Assembly: GCA_036378995.1 (NCBI GenBank)
Contig: DASUVJ010000035.1
Coordinates: 1 to 43,026, forward strand
DNA: 43,026 nucleotides
Source of the DNA: DASUVJ01 sp036378995
Lineage (GTDB): Bacteria; Patescibacteriota; Saccharimonadia; Saccharimonadales; Saccharimonadaceae
Reading direction: 5' to 3'
Shown: positions 25,220-34,004 of the stretch, piece by piece
Numbering within the stretch: position 1 is the stretch's first letter
Layout: the number at the start of each line of letters is the position of its first letter
The notes under the pieces: generated by a model
The model's input: only the letters and a program-made list of their open reading frames with translations
What the model was told of the DNA's origin: nothing
Database searches by the model: none
Made by a program: the position numbers and the translations under genes

Positions 25220-26011
25220 ATGAGATACCTAACTGTTCGAAATCGCGCTATCCTTCGTGAGATGGTGGTCACTGATTTCAAGATACGATACCAGGGGTCG
25301 GCACTCGGCTACCTTTGGTCACTACTAAAACCACTGTTCATGTTCGCCATCCTTTATGGTGTATTTACCTACGTATTTAAGATTGGCGACGGTGTTGAGC
25401 ACTATCCGGTTTACCTGCTGCTCGGAATCGTACTATGGAACTTCTTTACTGAAGCGACGATGACCGGCCTTAGCTCGATCGTCGGGTCGGGCGATTTGAT
25501 TCGTAAGATTAGTATCCCGCGCTACCTTATCGTAGTTGCAAGTTCTGCCTCAGCGTTCATCAACCTGCTCCTTAACCTTATTGTCGTGTTCGTATTTGCG
25601 TTCTTTAACGGCGTGGAGATTCGTGCTGAGTGGCTGCTTCTTCCTGTGATTATCCTCGAGGTATTTGTTTTTGCGCAGGCTGTTGCGTTCTTCCTCTCGG
25701 CGCTATATGTGAAGTTTCGAGACATCAACTACATCTGGGAGCTTATTCTTCAGGCTGGATTCTACGCGACGCCGATTATCTACCCGCTGTCACTGGTGCC
25801 TGAGCAGATCCAGAAGTTCATGCTGTTAAACCCAATGGCGCAGATCATTCAGGATGCACGCTACCTATTTGTTACAGACACTACCGTAACCCTTTGGAGC
25901 CGGGTTCAGCCGCTATGGGTAATCGTGCCTTTTGCGATCATCATCCTCACGGTTGTAATTGCTAGCATATACTTCAAACGACAGTCAAAAAGCTTTGCGG
26001 AGAACATTTAA
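25220..26011 (+). CDS. Polysaccharide ABC exporter permease (Wzm/TagG-like)
   Basis: Membrane half of an exporter for lipid-linked surface polysaccharide or teichoic-acid-like polymer. It has 263 residues with six membrane segments after an amphipathic start (ILREMVVTDFKIRYQGSALGYLWSLLKPLF), which is the typical ABC-2 signature of Wzm/TagG permeases. Other family-like parts are RKISIPRYLIV (about 95-105) and FYATPIIYPLSLVP (about 175-188). The start codon follows the -10 by 10 nt. It ends one base before the ATPase gene. Confidence 0.92.
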   Translation: MRYLTVRNRAILREMVVTDFKIRYQGSALGYLWSLLKPLFMFAILYGVFTYVFKIGDGVEHYPVYLLLGIVLWNFFTEATMTGLSSIVGSGDLIRKISIPRYLIVVASSASAFINLLLNLIVVFVFAFFNGVEIRAEWLLLPVIILEVFVFAQAVAFFLSALYVKFRDINYIWELILQAGFYATPIIYPLSLVPEQIQKFMLLNPMAQIIQDARYLFVTDTTVTLWSRVQPLWVIVPFAIIILTVVIASIYFKRQSKSFAENI

Positions 26012-26012
26012 G

Positions 26013-27182
26013 ATGGATGAAAAAACAGCGGTCAAAGTAACAAATCTGCGCAAGGAATTTATCCTGCCACAACACAAGAACGCATCTATCAAGCAGGCAT
26101 TTGTTAATATTGCTAAAAAGAACGGCAAAGTAACGCAAACGGTACTCGACGGCATTTCGTTTGAAGTGGAGAAGGGCGACTTCTTCGGTATCGTCGGGCG
26201 AAACGGAAGCGGTAAAAGCACAATGCTTAAAATTCTTGCTGGCGTTTATGAACCAACTGCCGGAAGCGTGGAGCTTAACGGTAAATTGACTCCGTTCATC
26301 GAGCTGGGTGTCGGGTTTAATCCGGAGCTTTCAGGCCGCGACAACGTGTTCTTAAACGGAGCACTCCTTGGATTTACGCGCAAGCAAATGCAGGATATGT
26401 ACGACGATATCGTATCGTTTGCCGAGCTTGAGCCTTTTATGGATCAGAAGCTGAAAAACTATTCATCTGGTATGCAGGTGCGTCTCGCCTTTTCTATCGC
26501 CATTAAAGCCAAGAACGAGATTCTTATCTTTGACGAAGTGCTAGCAGTAGGTGACGAAGCATTCCAGCGCAAGTGTTTGGACGTGTTCGAGACCTATAAG
26601 GCCGAGAAGCAGACGGTTATCTTGGTGACGCATGATATGGAAACGGTTCGTCAGTACTGTAATAAGGCGCTACTCCTTGATAAGGGCGAAATCATTGAAT
26701 TCGGAAACCCCCGAAAAGTTGCTAATAAATACAGCAAGCTCAACCAGGAAGAGATTGACGGGGATGTTAGCAAGAAGAACGAGAAAACCGAATCACTTCT
26801 GAAGGTTTTTCTAAAAAATCAAGAAGGCAGGGCCAAGGTGAGTTACGGCGTAGGTGACACGGCCACTGTTTCAATGAGTTGGGACGGTCTTGACGGCGTA
26901 AAGAGTATCGGTGTGAATATCTTTAAGCAGAGCGGCGAGCACATAACAGGTGCTAATACGCTAAAAGATGGCTTGGATGTTCAGGGCAAAAAGCAAGCGT
27001 CGATCAATGTTCAGCTCCCTCTTCAGCCAGGAAAATACTTTGTACTCGCTGAAGCTTTTGCGGGTGTCGGTGAGCGCCTTGATTCAAGCGAGGATAATCC
27101 ACCTCACTTTACGATTACGAAATCTGATGTAAGTTGGAGCGGCATGATTGAACTTCCGCACAACTGGACAATCGAGAACTAA
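26013..27182 (+). CDS. Polysaccharide ABC exporter ATPase with C-terminal Wzt-like domain
   Basis: ATPase partner of the permease. It has 389 residues from the ATG at 26013. Walker A is GRNGSGKST (about 65-73), the signature is NYSSGMQVRLAFSIA (about 148-162), Walker B is ILIFDEVLAVGDEAF (about 170-184), and the switch His is in LVTHDME. After about 250 an extra domain of about 140 residues with strands such as ATVSMSWDGL and KYFVLAEAF fits the Wzt C-terminal carbohydrate-binding domain, which in known systems reads the end-modification of the finished polymer before export. The gene ends inside an inverted repeat shared with the convergent GT2 gene. Confidence 0.92.
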   Translation: MDEKTAVKVTNLRKEFILPQHKNASIKQAFVNIAKKNGKVTQTVLDGISFEVEKGDFFGIVGRNGSGKSTMLKILAGVYEPTAGSVELNGKLTPFIELGVGFNPELSGRDNVFLNGALLGFTRKQMQDMYDDIVSFAELEPFMDQKLKNYSSGMQVRLAFSIAIKAKNEILIFDEVLAVGDEAFQRKCLDVFETYKAEKQTVILVTHDMETVRQYCNKALLLDKGEIIEFGNPRKVANKYSKLNQEEIDGDVSKKNEKTESLLKVFLKNQEGRAKVSYGVGDTATVSMSWDGLDGVKSIGVNIFKQSGEHITGANTLKDGLDVQGKKQASINVQLPLQPGKYFVLAEAFAGVGERLDSSEDNPPHFTITKSDVSWSGMIELPHNWTIEN

Positions 27183-27196
27183 GCGTTCTCGATTGT
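27168..27196. repeat. 12-bp inverted repeat spanning two convergent stop codons
   Basis: ACAATCGAGAAC (27168-27179) and GTTCTCGATTGT (27185-27196) are perfect complements around a 5-nt loop. Both genes end inside it, so both proteins carry Thr-Ile-Glu-Asn at the C-terminus. No T-run follows on either side, so it is a hairpin without the tail of a standard terminator. Confidence 0.85.
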
Positions 27197-28171
27197 GGTT
27201 GGTTTGGCGTTATTCTTGTTTGCGTAGACACGGATGTAGTATTTTGATGTGTTTGTTAATCGTTCATTGACGATGCGCACGCCAGTACGGCCCGTTGAGG
27301 CCACTGCAAGAAGTTGGTGAAGAGCTTTTCCGTATTTACCTTTTCTTGCGAAGGCCATGGCGACGCCAGTACAGTCTTTTAGCATAGTGTGTTTCATTCC
27401 CACGCCGTGAGGTTTATACGTATCGACGTAAAAGCCGCCGCGTTTTTTTAGATATGACCGAGGAACTACGGCCAGCTCATTTCTGCTCGTAAAGTTTTCG
27501 ATATTTGCTTTCATGTGCTCGCCCATGATCTTCGCCTTGTTTTGCGTGATGCCGCCTGGGTTGATTCGCCAGCGAAAAATAGTTGGGGCAACGGCAATAA
27601 AATCGCCGAGCTCTACAAGCCGCGACCATAGTTCGTAGTCTTCTGTTGGGCCGCACTCCGAGCTGTAGCCACCGGCTTTTTCAAAAGCTGATTTTCGGAA
27701 CATGACAGAACCGTGCGCAATCGGGTTACGAACAAAGAGCGCGCGCTTCAATTCCTCTTTCTCTGTAGGAACGGGGTCGTGATAGAGGATATCGTCGTCT
27801 TCATCCATAACGTCGAAGCCGCCGGCGACAAGAACAGCGTCAGGATTTTTTTCAAAGGCTTCTATTTGCAGTTCAAAGCGACGCGGAAGTGACAGGTCGT
27901 CAGAGTCCATACGTGCCAGGAACTCACCCTTGGCAAGCCCTGCTGCCTTATTAAGGGTGTTAACAAGACCCATATTCTTCTGATCGATAATTACGATTCG
28001 CTTGTCACGATCTGCATATTCCTTAAGAATCTTTAACGAACCATCAGTCGACCCGTCATTCACGGCAAGAATTTCAAAGTCCGTGTAAGTTTGGTGGATG
28101 AGGCTATCGAGGGTTCGTGCGAGGAAGTCCTCGGCATTATATACGGGTAACAATACAGAGATTTTAGTCAT
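27179..28171 (-). CDS. GT2 family glycosyltransferase
   Basis: A 330-aa GT-A enzyme. The start ISVLLPVYNAEDFLARTLDS is followed by ILAVNDGSTDGS, ARMDSDDLSLPRR (DxD metal motif, about 88-93), RNPIAHGSVMFRK and GPTEDYELWSRLV (catalytic base region). This resembles WaaG/rhamnosyl- or galactosyl-type GT2 enzymes for surface glycans; the donor sugar is unknown. No membrane segment is seen. The ATG follows a minus-strand TATAAT by 8 nt. Its stop overlaps the wzt-like stop by 4 bases, within the inverted repeat. Confidence 0.92.
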   Translation of the reverse strand: MTKISVLLPVYNAEDFLARTLDSLIHQTYTDFEILAVNDGSTDGSLKILKEYADRDKRIVIIDQKNMGLVNTLNKAAGLAKGEFLARMDSDDLSLPRRFELQIEAFEKNPDAVLVAGGFDVMDEDDDILYHDPVPTEKEELKRALFVRNPIAHGSVMFRKSAFEKAGGYSSECGPTEDYELWSRLVELGDFIAVAPTIFRWRINPGGITQNKAKIMGEHMKANIENFTSRNELAVVPRSYLKKRGGFYVDTYKPHGVGMKHTMLKDCTGVAMAFARKGKYGKALHQLLAVASTGRTGVRIVNERLTNTSKYYIRVYANKNNAKPTTIENA

Positions 28172-28179
28172 ACGAACTT

Positions 28180-28244
28180 ATTATACCGCATAGGCGATTA
28201 TTATACGGATGGTTATTGCCGTTATGGTTAAAACACTTTATAAT
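28180..28244. promoter_or_regulatory. Divergent promoters, GT2 and membrane-anchored protein
   Basis: On the minus strand TATAAT (28185-28180) ends 8 nt before the GT2 ATG. On the plus strand TTGCCG (28216-28221), 17 bp and TATAAT (28239-28244) end 12 nt before the ATG at 28257. The plus promoter is one of the best in the window. Neither start has a ribosome site. Confidence 0.6.
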
Positions 28245-28256
28245 ATGTAGTAAGTT

Positions 28257-28811
28257 ATGCGAATTAAACAAAGCTCAAACAAAAAGAAAATTATCATCAC
28301 TAGTATTGCAATTGCCGTCCTTGTTGCTGCGGGCGCGTCGGCATATTTCCTTAATCAGGGAAGTAATCAGGAAGACAGGCCAGAGAATACACCGGATTAC
28401 AATGCTCCTTCCGATGAGCAAAAAAACGCAGGTGCCAAGGCAAAAGAAGACTTCATCAAGAGACAGGATGAAGCTGAAAAGAATAAGGACCAAGATGGGC
28501 AAAATGGGTCAACCGGCACGCCTGTTGGACTTACGATTTCATCTGCCGGGCAAAACGGCTCTACACTGCAGATTCGTACGATCATTGAAGCACTTGATGA
28601 TAATGGTACATGTAGTCTCGAGCTGACTAAAACCGGTGCTGATGTAGTAACGCAGGAAGCCGGAACGCAGATCCTGGGTTCGTATTCGGTATGTAAGGGC
28701 TTTGATATACCAACCGAAGGCATGCAAAAAGGATCATGGCAGGCTAAGATCTCGTATAAGGGGAGCAATGGTCAGTCTGGTAGTGCGCAGCGTGCGGTAG
28801 AGGTGCAGTAA
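28257..28811 (+). CDS. Membrane-anchored Ig-like surface protein
   Basis: A 184-aa protein with a basic start and one membrane helix (about residues 12-32, IIITSIAIAVLVAAGASAYFL), a polar, charged linker (about 33-80), and a small strand-rich domain (about 85-184). The domain contains two cysteines, in NGTCSLEL and YSVCKGFD, likely joined as a disulfide outside the cell. I recognise no named family; the fold looks Ig- or FN3-like. Its stop overlaps the start of the large repeat protein by one base (TAATG), so the two are made together and may act together at the surface. Confidence 0.65.
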   Translation: MRIKQSSNKKKIIITSIAIAVLVAAGASAYFLNQGSNQEDRPENTPDYNAPSDEQKNAGAKAKEDFIKRQDEAEKNKDQDGQNGSTGTPVGLTISSAGQNGSTLQIRTIIEALDDNGTCSLELTKTGADVVTQEAGTQILGSYSVCKGFDIPTEGMQKGSWQAKISYKGSNGQSGSAQRAVEVQ

Positions 28812-31768
28812 TGAGATTTCGTAGAGCGCTTACTTTATGTTTTTTTGCCCTTTTAGTCGCATCGGGCAGCAGTGTTTTTTTGGTAGGTGACGCCAGTGCT
28901 GCGAACGCCCATAACTTCAACGCGGGCAGGATTATTGATGATGGCGTATTTACGAACAAAAACGCGATGAATGTTCAGGAAATACAGAACTTCCTAAATA
29001 GTAAGGTCACATGCGACACCTGGGGGCAAAAACGTTCAGAATTGGGTGGCGGAACACGAGCTCAATGGATGAATGCGCGGGGTATTTATGCACCTTTTCG
29101 ATGCATAACTGACTACAAAGAAAATACGGTAAACGGTCAAAACAACTATGGTAAAAATGAAACTCCGGCGGGAGCAATTAGCGCCGCTCAGATCATTTAC
29201 AATTACTCGCAGCAGTTCAATATAAACCCGCAAGTCCTTATCGTAACACTCCAAAAAGAAAACGGCATGATCACTGATGAATGGCCGACCCCTAAGCAAT
29301 TTAGCGAGGCTATGGGCTTCGGCTGCCCAGATAATGTCGCACCTGGTGCGCCAGCATGTGATCCGCAGTATGGAAGCTTTGCCGCTCAGATTTATCAGGC
29401 GGCACGTCACTTTAGGGGGTATATAAATAATCAAGCAGGTTGGTGGGTGCCATTTAATACGGGTTGGAACTCAATTGCTTGGAGTCCAACGGCATCGTGT
29501 GGGCGCGGTGATGTATATATTGAAAACAGGGCAACAGTTGCTCTTTATAGCTACACGCCATATCAGCCGAACTGGGCGGCAAAAAATGCTCAATACGGCT
29601 TAGGAGACGGCTGTAGCGCCTACGGCAATAGGAACTTCTACCTTTACTTTACAGACTGGTTCGGTTCAACTGCCGCTTCCGTGTCCATCACTTCACCCCT
29701 AAGGGTTTCTAGTACGACAACCTCGGGGCACTTTACTAAGGTTCCTACGACCGTATCGTTTGATATATCCAATAATGCCAATTATCCAATGGGAATCGGA
29801 AGTATGGCCGTGACGGTGAGAGATAGCCAGGGGAGAAACCTGGACTATGCTCTGCAACCTATCTATATACCTGCACACTCAACCGTTACCTATCGAGCGT
29901 CACAAGTCTTGCCCATAGAAGAGACATATACATTCGGTATAGTGAATTTCCTTAACGGCACTTGGCGGGACGACTATCCTGCCAGCAGCAACTTAGGAAA
30001 TGCACGTACTGTTACGGCTCCTGTTGTCGAGATGCCTACGCTCACATCAAGCCTGTCTGTTCAGAATGAGCTGCGAGTAGGAAAAGCGACTCCAGTGACA
30101 TTTACGGTTAAAAATAACAGTGCCGGTAGCCTGAATGTCGGTAGAATTGCCGCGGGTATCCGCGGACCAAATAATGAGAACTACGACCTTGCGCCCGATA
30201 ATATTGTACTTGGGGCAGGTCAAAGCTACGTGTATACGAAATCCTTCACCCCAGCACGGGAGGGACAGCATAAGATTTCTATCGTATCCACGCTAACAAA
30301 CGGCGCGACATGGGAGGATAATTACCCTTTGCCGGCGAATGGTATAACAAATACTGTTTCGAGTGTTGTAAGGCCTGCCGTCACGCAGATTTCAAGCGTT
30401 GCCGCATCTTCTACGGGACTCCGTACTGGCCAGTCTACTAATTTATCGTTCACACTTAAAAACTACTCAGGTTCAGCTATCGATCTCGGTAAAATAGGTC
30501 TCTACGGCCGCGACCCTAACGGCGCTAACGTCGATCCGGGTGTCGTTCCTGTGACGCTTTCTGCGGGTGAAGAGCGTGTTGTGAGTCTGCCGTTTACGCC
30601 GTCTGTTGTAGGCGCGTATAAATTCGGAATACTGCAGACTAAAAACAACGGGGCTACATGGAGCGAAGGTCCAGATATCGAAGTAGGCGGCGTGCAAAAA
30701 AATCTAACACTTCCTGTGGCATCGGGTGTTACACTCTTGCAGGGTCCGCTATTCTCGTCGAATAGTTTGTATGTTGGCGCACAGGACGCGGTGACGATCA
30801 AGCTAAAAAATTACGGCACACAGAGTATTGATCTGGGTAAGGTAGGACTTATGGGTCGTGACCCGAACGGTGCAAATGTCGACCCAGGTGTCGTTCCTGT
30901 GACGCTTTCTGCGGGTGAAGAGCGGACATTGAGCTTCCCATTTAGCCCGAATCTTGTCGGCAGGTATACTTTCGGGGTTCTTTCTACAAAAGATAATGGT
31001 GCAACGTGGAGGGAAGGGCCGGATGTTGATGGGGCTAGTGTATCTAAGAAGTTATCAATAGATTCCAGAACTTCAACAACCGTTACGCAATCTGTAGCAT
31101 CTTCTTCTAGTATTCTTCACGCGGGTGCCTCAACTAATCTTCTCTACAAAGTAAAGAATCACTCTAGTGTGTCTGTAAGCCTTGGTAAAATAGGTCTCTA
31201 CGGCCGCGACCCTAACGGCGCTAACGTCGATCCGGGTGTCGTTCCTGTGACGCTTTCTGCGGGTGAAGAGCGTGTTGTGAGTCTGCCGTTTACGCCTACG
31301 ATTACCGGCGTCTATAAGTTTGGGATATTACAGACCCGAGATAACGGCATGACCTGGAGTGAGGGACCCGAGATAGATAGTAGTAGTGTACAAAAGACAT
31401 TCAAGCCAGACGTAAAACCTGCCACTACAGTCATTAGTGGTGTATCGGCAAGTCCTTCATCCATCCTAGTAAACGGCCAGACTACAGTGTCCTTTACTGT
31501 TAAAAATCACTCGGCAAATTCTATTAACCTAGGTAAAGTCGGCCTTATGGGTCGCGACCCTAACGGCGCTAACGTCGATCCGGGTGTCGTTCCTGTGACG
31601 CTTTCTGCGGGTGAGGAAAAAGTCATAAGCTTCAATCTAACGCTTAACAAGCAAGGTAAGTACAAATTTACCTTACTAGGAACGTTTGATAATGGGCAGA
31701 CATGGAACCTTGGTCCTGTTCTTGAAACGTCGGATCAGCGAAACACCGTTGAAGTAACTGTTAGCTAG
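28811..31768 (+). CDS. Large secreted protein: lysozyme-like head with CARDB-like repeats
   Basis: A 985-aa protein with a signal peptide (about residues 1-33, ending near DASAANA). An N-terminal domain (about 34-290) starts with NFNAGRIIDDGVFTNKNAM and has NPQVLIVTLQKENGM, which resembles the helix carrying a catalytic Glu in lysozyme-like hydrolases; this assignment is tentative. Cysteines are paired in this part. About six CARDB/Ig-like domains of about 100-116 residues follow. The last four repeat exactly every 116 residues, each with GRDPNGANVDPGVVPVTL. No membrane anchor or sorting signal is seen at the C-terminus. It is probably a surface or secreted adhesin or wall-binding protein, possibly held by the coupled upstream membrane protein. 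Confidence 0.75.
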   Translation: MRFRRALTLCFFALLVASGSSVFLVGDASAANAHNFNAGRIIDDGVFTNKNAMNVQEIQNFLNSKVTCDTWGQKRSELGGGTRAQWMNARGIYAPFRCITDYKENTVNGQNNYGKNETPAGAISAAQIIYNYSQQFNINPQVLIVTLQKENGMITDEWPTPKQFSEAMGFGCPDNVAPGAPACDPQYGSFAAQIYQAARHFRGYINNQAGWWVPFNTGWNSIAWSPTASCGRGDVYIENRATVALYSYTPYQPNWAAKNAQYGLGDGCSAYGNRNFYLYFTDWFGSTAASVSITSPLRVSSTTTSGHFTKVPTTVSFDISNNANYPMGIGSMAVTVRDSQGRNLDYALQPIYIPAHSTVTYRASQVLPIEETYTFGIVNFLNGTWRDDYPASSNLGNARTVTAPVVEMPTLTSSLSVQNELRVGKATPVTFTVKNNSAGSLNVGRIAAGIRGPNNENYDLAPDNIVLGAGQSYVYTKSFTPAREGQHKISIVSTLTNGATWEDNYPLPANGITNTVSSVVRPAVTQISSVAASSTGLRTGQSTNLSFTLKNYSGSAIDLGKIGLYGRDPNGANVDPGVVPVTLSAGEERVVSLPFTPSVVGAYKFGILQTKNNGATWSEGPDIEVGGVQKNLTLPVASGVTLLQGPLFSSNSLYVGAQDAVTIKLKNYGTQSIDLGKVGLMGRDPNGANVDPGVVPVTLSAGEERTLSFPFSPNLVGRYTFGVLSTKDNGATWREGPDVDGASVSKKLSIDSRTSTTVTQSVASSSSILHAGASTNLLYKVKNHSSVSVSLGKIGLYGRDPNGANVDPGVVPVTLSAGEERVVSLPFTPTITGVYKFGILQTRDNGMTWSEGPEIDSSSVQKTFKPDVKPATTVISGVSASPSSILVNGQTTVSFTVKNHSANSINLGKVGLMGRDPNGANVDPGVVPVTLSAGEEKVISFNLTLNKQGKYKFTLLGTFDNGQTWNLGPVLETSDQRNTVEVTVS
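30488..31649 (+). repeat. Four-copy 348-bp in-gene repeat, alternating A-B-A-B
   Basis: The repeat cores begin at 30488, 30836, 31184 and 31532, exactly 348 bp (116 codons) apart. Copies 1 and 3 are identical over 113 bases (30488-30600 and 31184-31296). Copies 2 and 4 share Leu-Met where 1 and 3 have Leu-Tyr. All four share the stretch encoding PGVVPVTLSAGEE. Confidence 0.9.
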
Positions 31769-33948
31769 TAGCCAATAGTTTTCAGGAAATCATTGATGTT
31801 CTCTTTATAGGCTGATGGAGCAAAATCAGTAGCAAGCTTTTTGTAGGCATTATTAACCGTCACATCTTTTAATGATGTGTCAGTGATAAATCGCTCAATT
31901 GCGTCGGCGTAGGCCTGGGGGTTGCGTATGTCTTCAACGATGATTCCAGCATTGTCTGATAGGAATTCTGGAATACCGCCAACTCCTGAGGCAATAACTG
32001 GTATACCTTCCTGAGCGGCTTCAAGAATCGTATTCGGCATTCCGTCGAATAGCGAAGTATAAAGGAGCGCGTCGTAATCCTTTAGGGGGAGTGAGGTGAA
32101 GCCGTCAAACGAACCTCTAAAGGTGACATTTGAGGGAAGATCTCGAAGAAGAGAATTGAACTCCGGCTCGATGGAACCAAACATATCAATTTGTACTTTC
32201 TCGCCTAGTAATCGCGCAATCTCTCCGACGAGAGCAGGCTGCTTCTCAAAAGATACACGCGCTGCCCATAGTAAGCGAAGAGAGGTGGTGCTTGTGCCGC
32301 TCTTGGACTTAAGGGGCGTACTGCTTGGCAATTCAATAGCCTGACGATGTACGACCATCTTTTTTGGATCAAACCCGTATTCGTTCTCCCACATGTTTAT
32401 AACTGCTTGGTTGTCGGAGGTTATGAGTGTTGCAATATCGTACACGAAAGGTACATGTGTGTGGGAATAGCCAAAAACGCGGCCTTCTTTGTCGATACTT
32501 TGACTGAATGAAGTCACGATAACTTTCCGGTCAGTTGCTGTAATGTACGGCGCGTGCAAGCGAACAAAGTCATAACCAAATTCAGAATTAATGATATGGA
32601 TATGTGAGATTTCGCCATTCTCAATTATGTGTTCCATGAGCCGATAGCGAATCTCGGGTGAGGTATTGGCTGTAATGGTACCGAAATCAAGAAAGTCGAC
32701 GCTTGCGTCAAGATGATCTTTCCAGATGGACTCTACAGGAAGGGTGGATACGACCAGTACCCGCTTCTTTTTGTTCGCTCGGGCTATCGTATTTGCATAT
32801 TCGATCGTGTAGCGATCTGCGCCGCCTTTGATGAGCCATGGAACAAAAATAAGATAGTCATAACGGTTGTGATTGAGCTGACCAATCAACTGCTGATAAA
32901 GAGATCCTGCGACTTTATGCTCTTCGGTGATAGTGTCGTAAACACCTATAGAGTGCATGAGATGCCGTGATGGAAATATCTGCTTTTCTATATCATGAAT
33001 GGCTCGAGCCTCAGCCTCGAGCCATTCAGGGAAGTGAGAAGTTTGCGAGACTGACACCTGCCTTCGCTTTGCGGCTATTTTGGCGTATCGTGCAATCCTA
33101 TGCGTAGCAGCATTGCTTTTTATTATCCTTTTGGCTAATGATTTTATGGTTCGCCGTTGTGTCAAAGAAGGCATGGTCTTCTCAGCCTTATTAATAAGTT
33201 TTGATGACTTTAATGACCGTATATTTTCAAATGCCAGAAGGGGATTTTTTCTTAGAACAGCCATAGACTGTATTTGGCGCAGCCATTCTGAACTCGATTT
33301 TTTACGACGGACAAAAATGGCCGTTTGTGGAACGAGGATATTATGGATTCCGCGCTGAATCAGGCGACAATTCAGGTGCCAGTCTTCGTAGCCATAGCCA
33401 GGTGTATTCGGGGTGTAGGGTTCCTCGAGAAGGAGTTTTCTCGGTGCAACGATGACCGAATTCCATCGGTTTGCGTATACACTAAGGAGCGTGTCCGTTG
33501 CGCGGTCGATCTCACCGTGCTTAATGACGAGACTATCAGCACCTTCGAACTCCACTGTGACTTCTGAGTGGGCAATAGTCGGTTCTTTACTTTTTTCCAA
33601 TAAACCAAGTGCATTGGACAGCCAGTTGCTGCTCATTAGGTCATCGGCATCAATCGTTGCGATGTAGCGGCCGTGGGCCTTGCTAATAGCAAAATTGCGC
33701 GAGCTACCCAGGTCACCAAAAGTATTGGTGAATATTTGCACATCTTTTAAAGAAGTTGATGCATGCTCTTTTATATAGGCATTGGTTTGAGGAGTTGGAT
33801 TATCCGCGTGGAGAATAATCTCGTAAGAATATTTATCATGAAGCTCGTTAAGTGCGCGTCGTACACTTGCAATAGTATGGTGGATTAAAATTCCTTCTGC
33901 ATGTGTGGTTATGATGACGCTTAGATCTATCGTTCTAGGGGAAGGCAT
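31765..33948 (-). CDS. Two-domain GT2-GT4 glycosyltransferase
   Basis: A 727-aa fusion. The N-terminal GT2 domain (about 8-235) has LSVIITTHAEGILIHHTI, ATIDADDLMSSNWL (DxD-type motif) and GYGYEDWHLNCRLIQRG. After a basic helical linker (about 240-330), the C-terminal GT4 domain (about 370-727) has FVPWLIKGGADRYTIEYAN (Gly-rich acceptor loop), LLWAARVSFEKQP, and SLFDGMPNTILEAAQEGIPVIAS, where the first acid of the E-x7-E motif is Asp. Two linked sugar additions by one protein are likely. The ATG at 33948 follows TATAAT by 6 nt; an extension to 33999 would cross this promoter. The stop forms CTAG with the repeat protein. Confidence 0.88.
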   Translation of the reverse strand: MPSPRTIDLSVIITTHAEGILIHHTIASVRRALNELHDKYSYEIILHADNPTPQTNAYIKEHASTSLKDVQIFTNTFGDLGSSRNFAISKAHGRYIATIDADDLMSSNWLSNALGLLEKSKEPTIAHSEVTVEFEGADSLVIKHGEIDRATDTLLSVYANRWNSVIVAPRKLLLEEPYTPNTPGYGYEDWHLNCRLIQRGIHNILVPQTAIFVRRKKSSSEWLRQIQSMAVLRKNPLLAFENIRSLKSSKLINKAEKTMPSLTQRRTIKSLAKRIIKSNAATHRIARYAKIAAKRRQVSVSQTSHFPEWLEAEARAIHDIEKQIFPSRHLMHSIGVYDTITEEHKVAGSLYQQLIGQLNHNRYDYLIFVPWLIKGGADRYTIEYANTIARANKKKRVLVVSTLPVESIWKDHLDASVDFLDFGTITANTSPEIRYRLMEHIIENGEISHIHIINSEFGYDFVRLHAPYITATDRKVIVTSFSQSIDKEGRVFGYSHTHVPFVYDIATLITSDNQAVINMWENEYGFDPKKMVVHRQAIELPSSTPLKSKSGTSTTSLRLLWAARVSFEKQPALVGEIARLLGEKVQIDMFGSIEPEFNSLLRDLPSNVTFRGSFDGFTSLPLKDYDALLYTSLFDGMPNTILEAAQEGIPVIASGVGGIPEFLSDNAGIIVEDIRNPQAYADAIERFITDTSLKDVTVNNAYKKLATDFAPSAYKENINDFLKTIGY

Positions 33949-33954
33949 GTCTAT

Positions 33955-33992
33955 ATTATACTTAAATATCACTTTTTCTGTTAAAGGATAAT
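33955..33992. promoter_or_regulatory. Divergent promoter region, GT2-GT4 fusion and GT-C-like gene
   Basis: On the minus strand TATAAT (33960-33955) ends 6 nt before the ATG at 33948. On the plus strand GATAAT (33987-33992) lies 12 nt before the ATG at 34005 and 21 nt before the one at 34014. -35 elements are unclear. Confidence 0.4.
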
Positions 33993-34004
33993 CCACCATA
34001 TATA

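Noticed and set aside
30488..31649. CRISPR-like periodic repeat
   Set aside because: The 348-bp repeats are in frame within one protein and correspond to whole domains.
33949..33999. N-terminal extension of the GT2-GT4 fusion to 33999
   Set aside because: It would cross the TATAAT at 33955-33960, and the GT2 motif sits at normal distance from the ATG at 33948.
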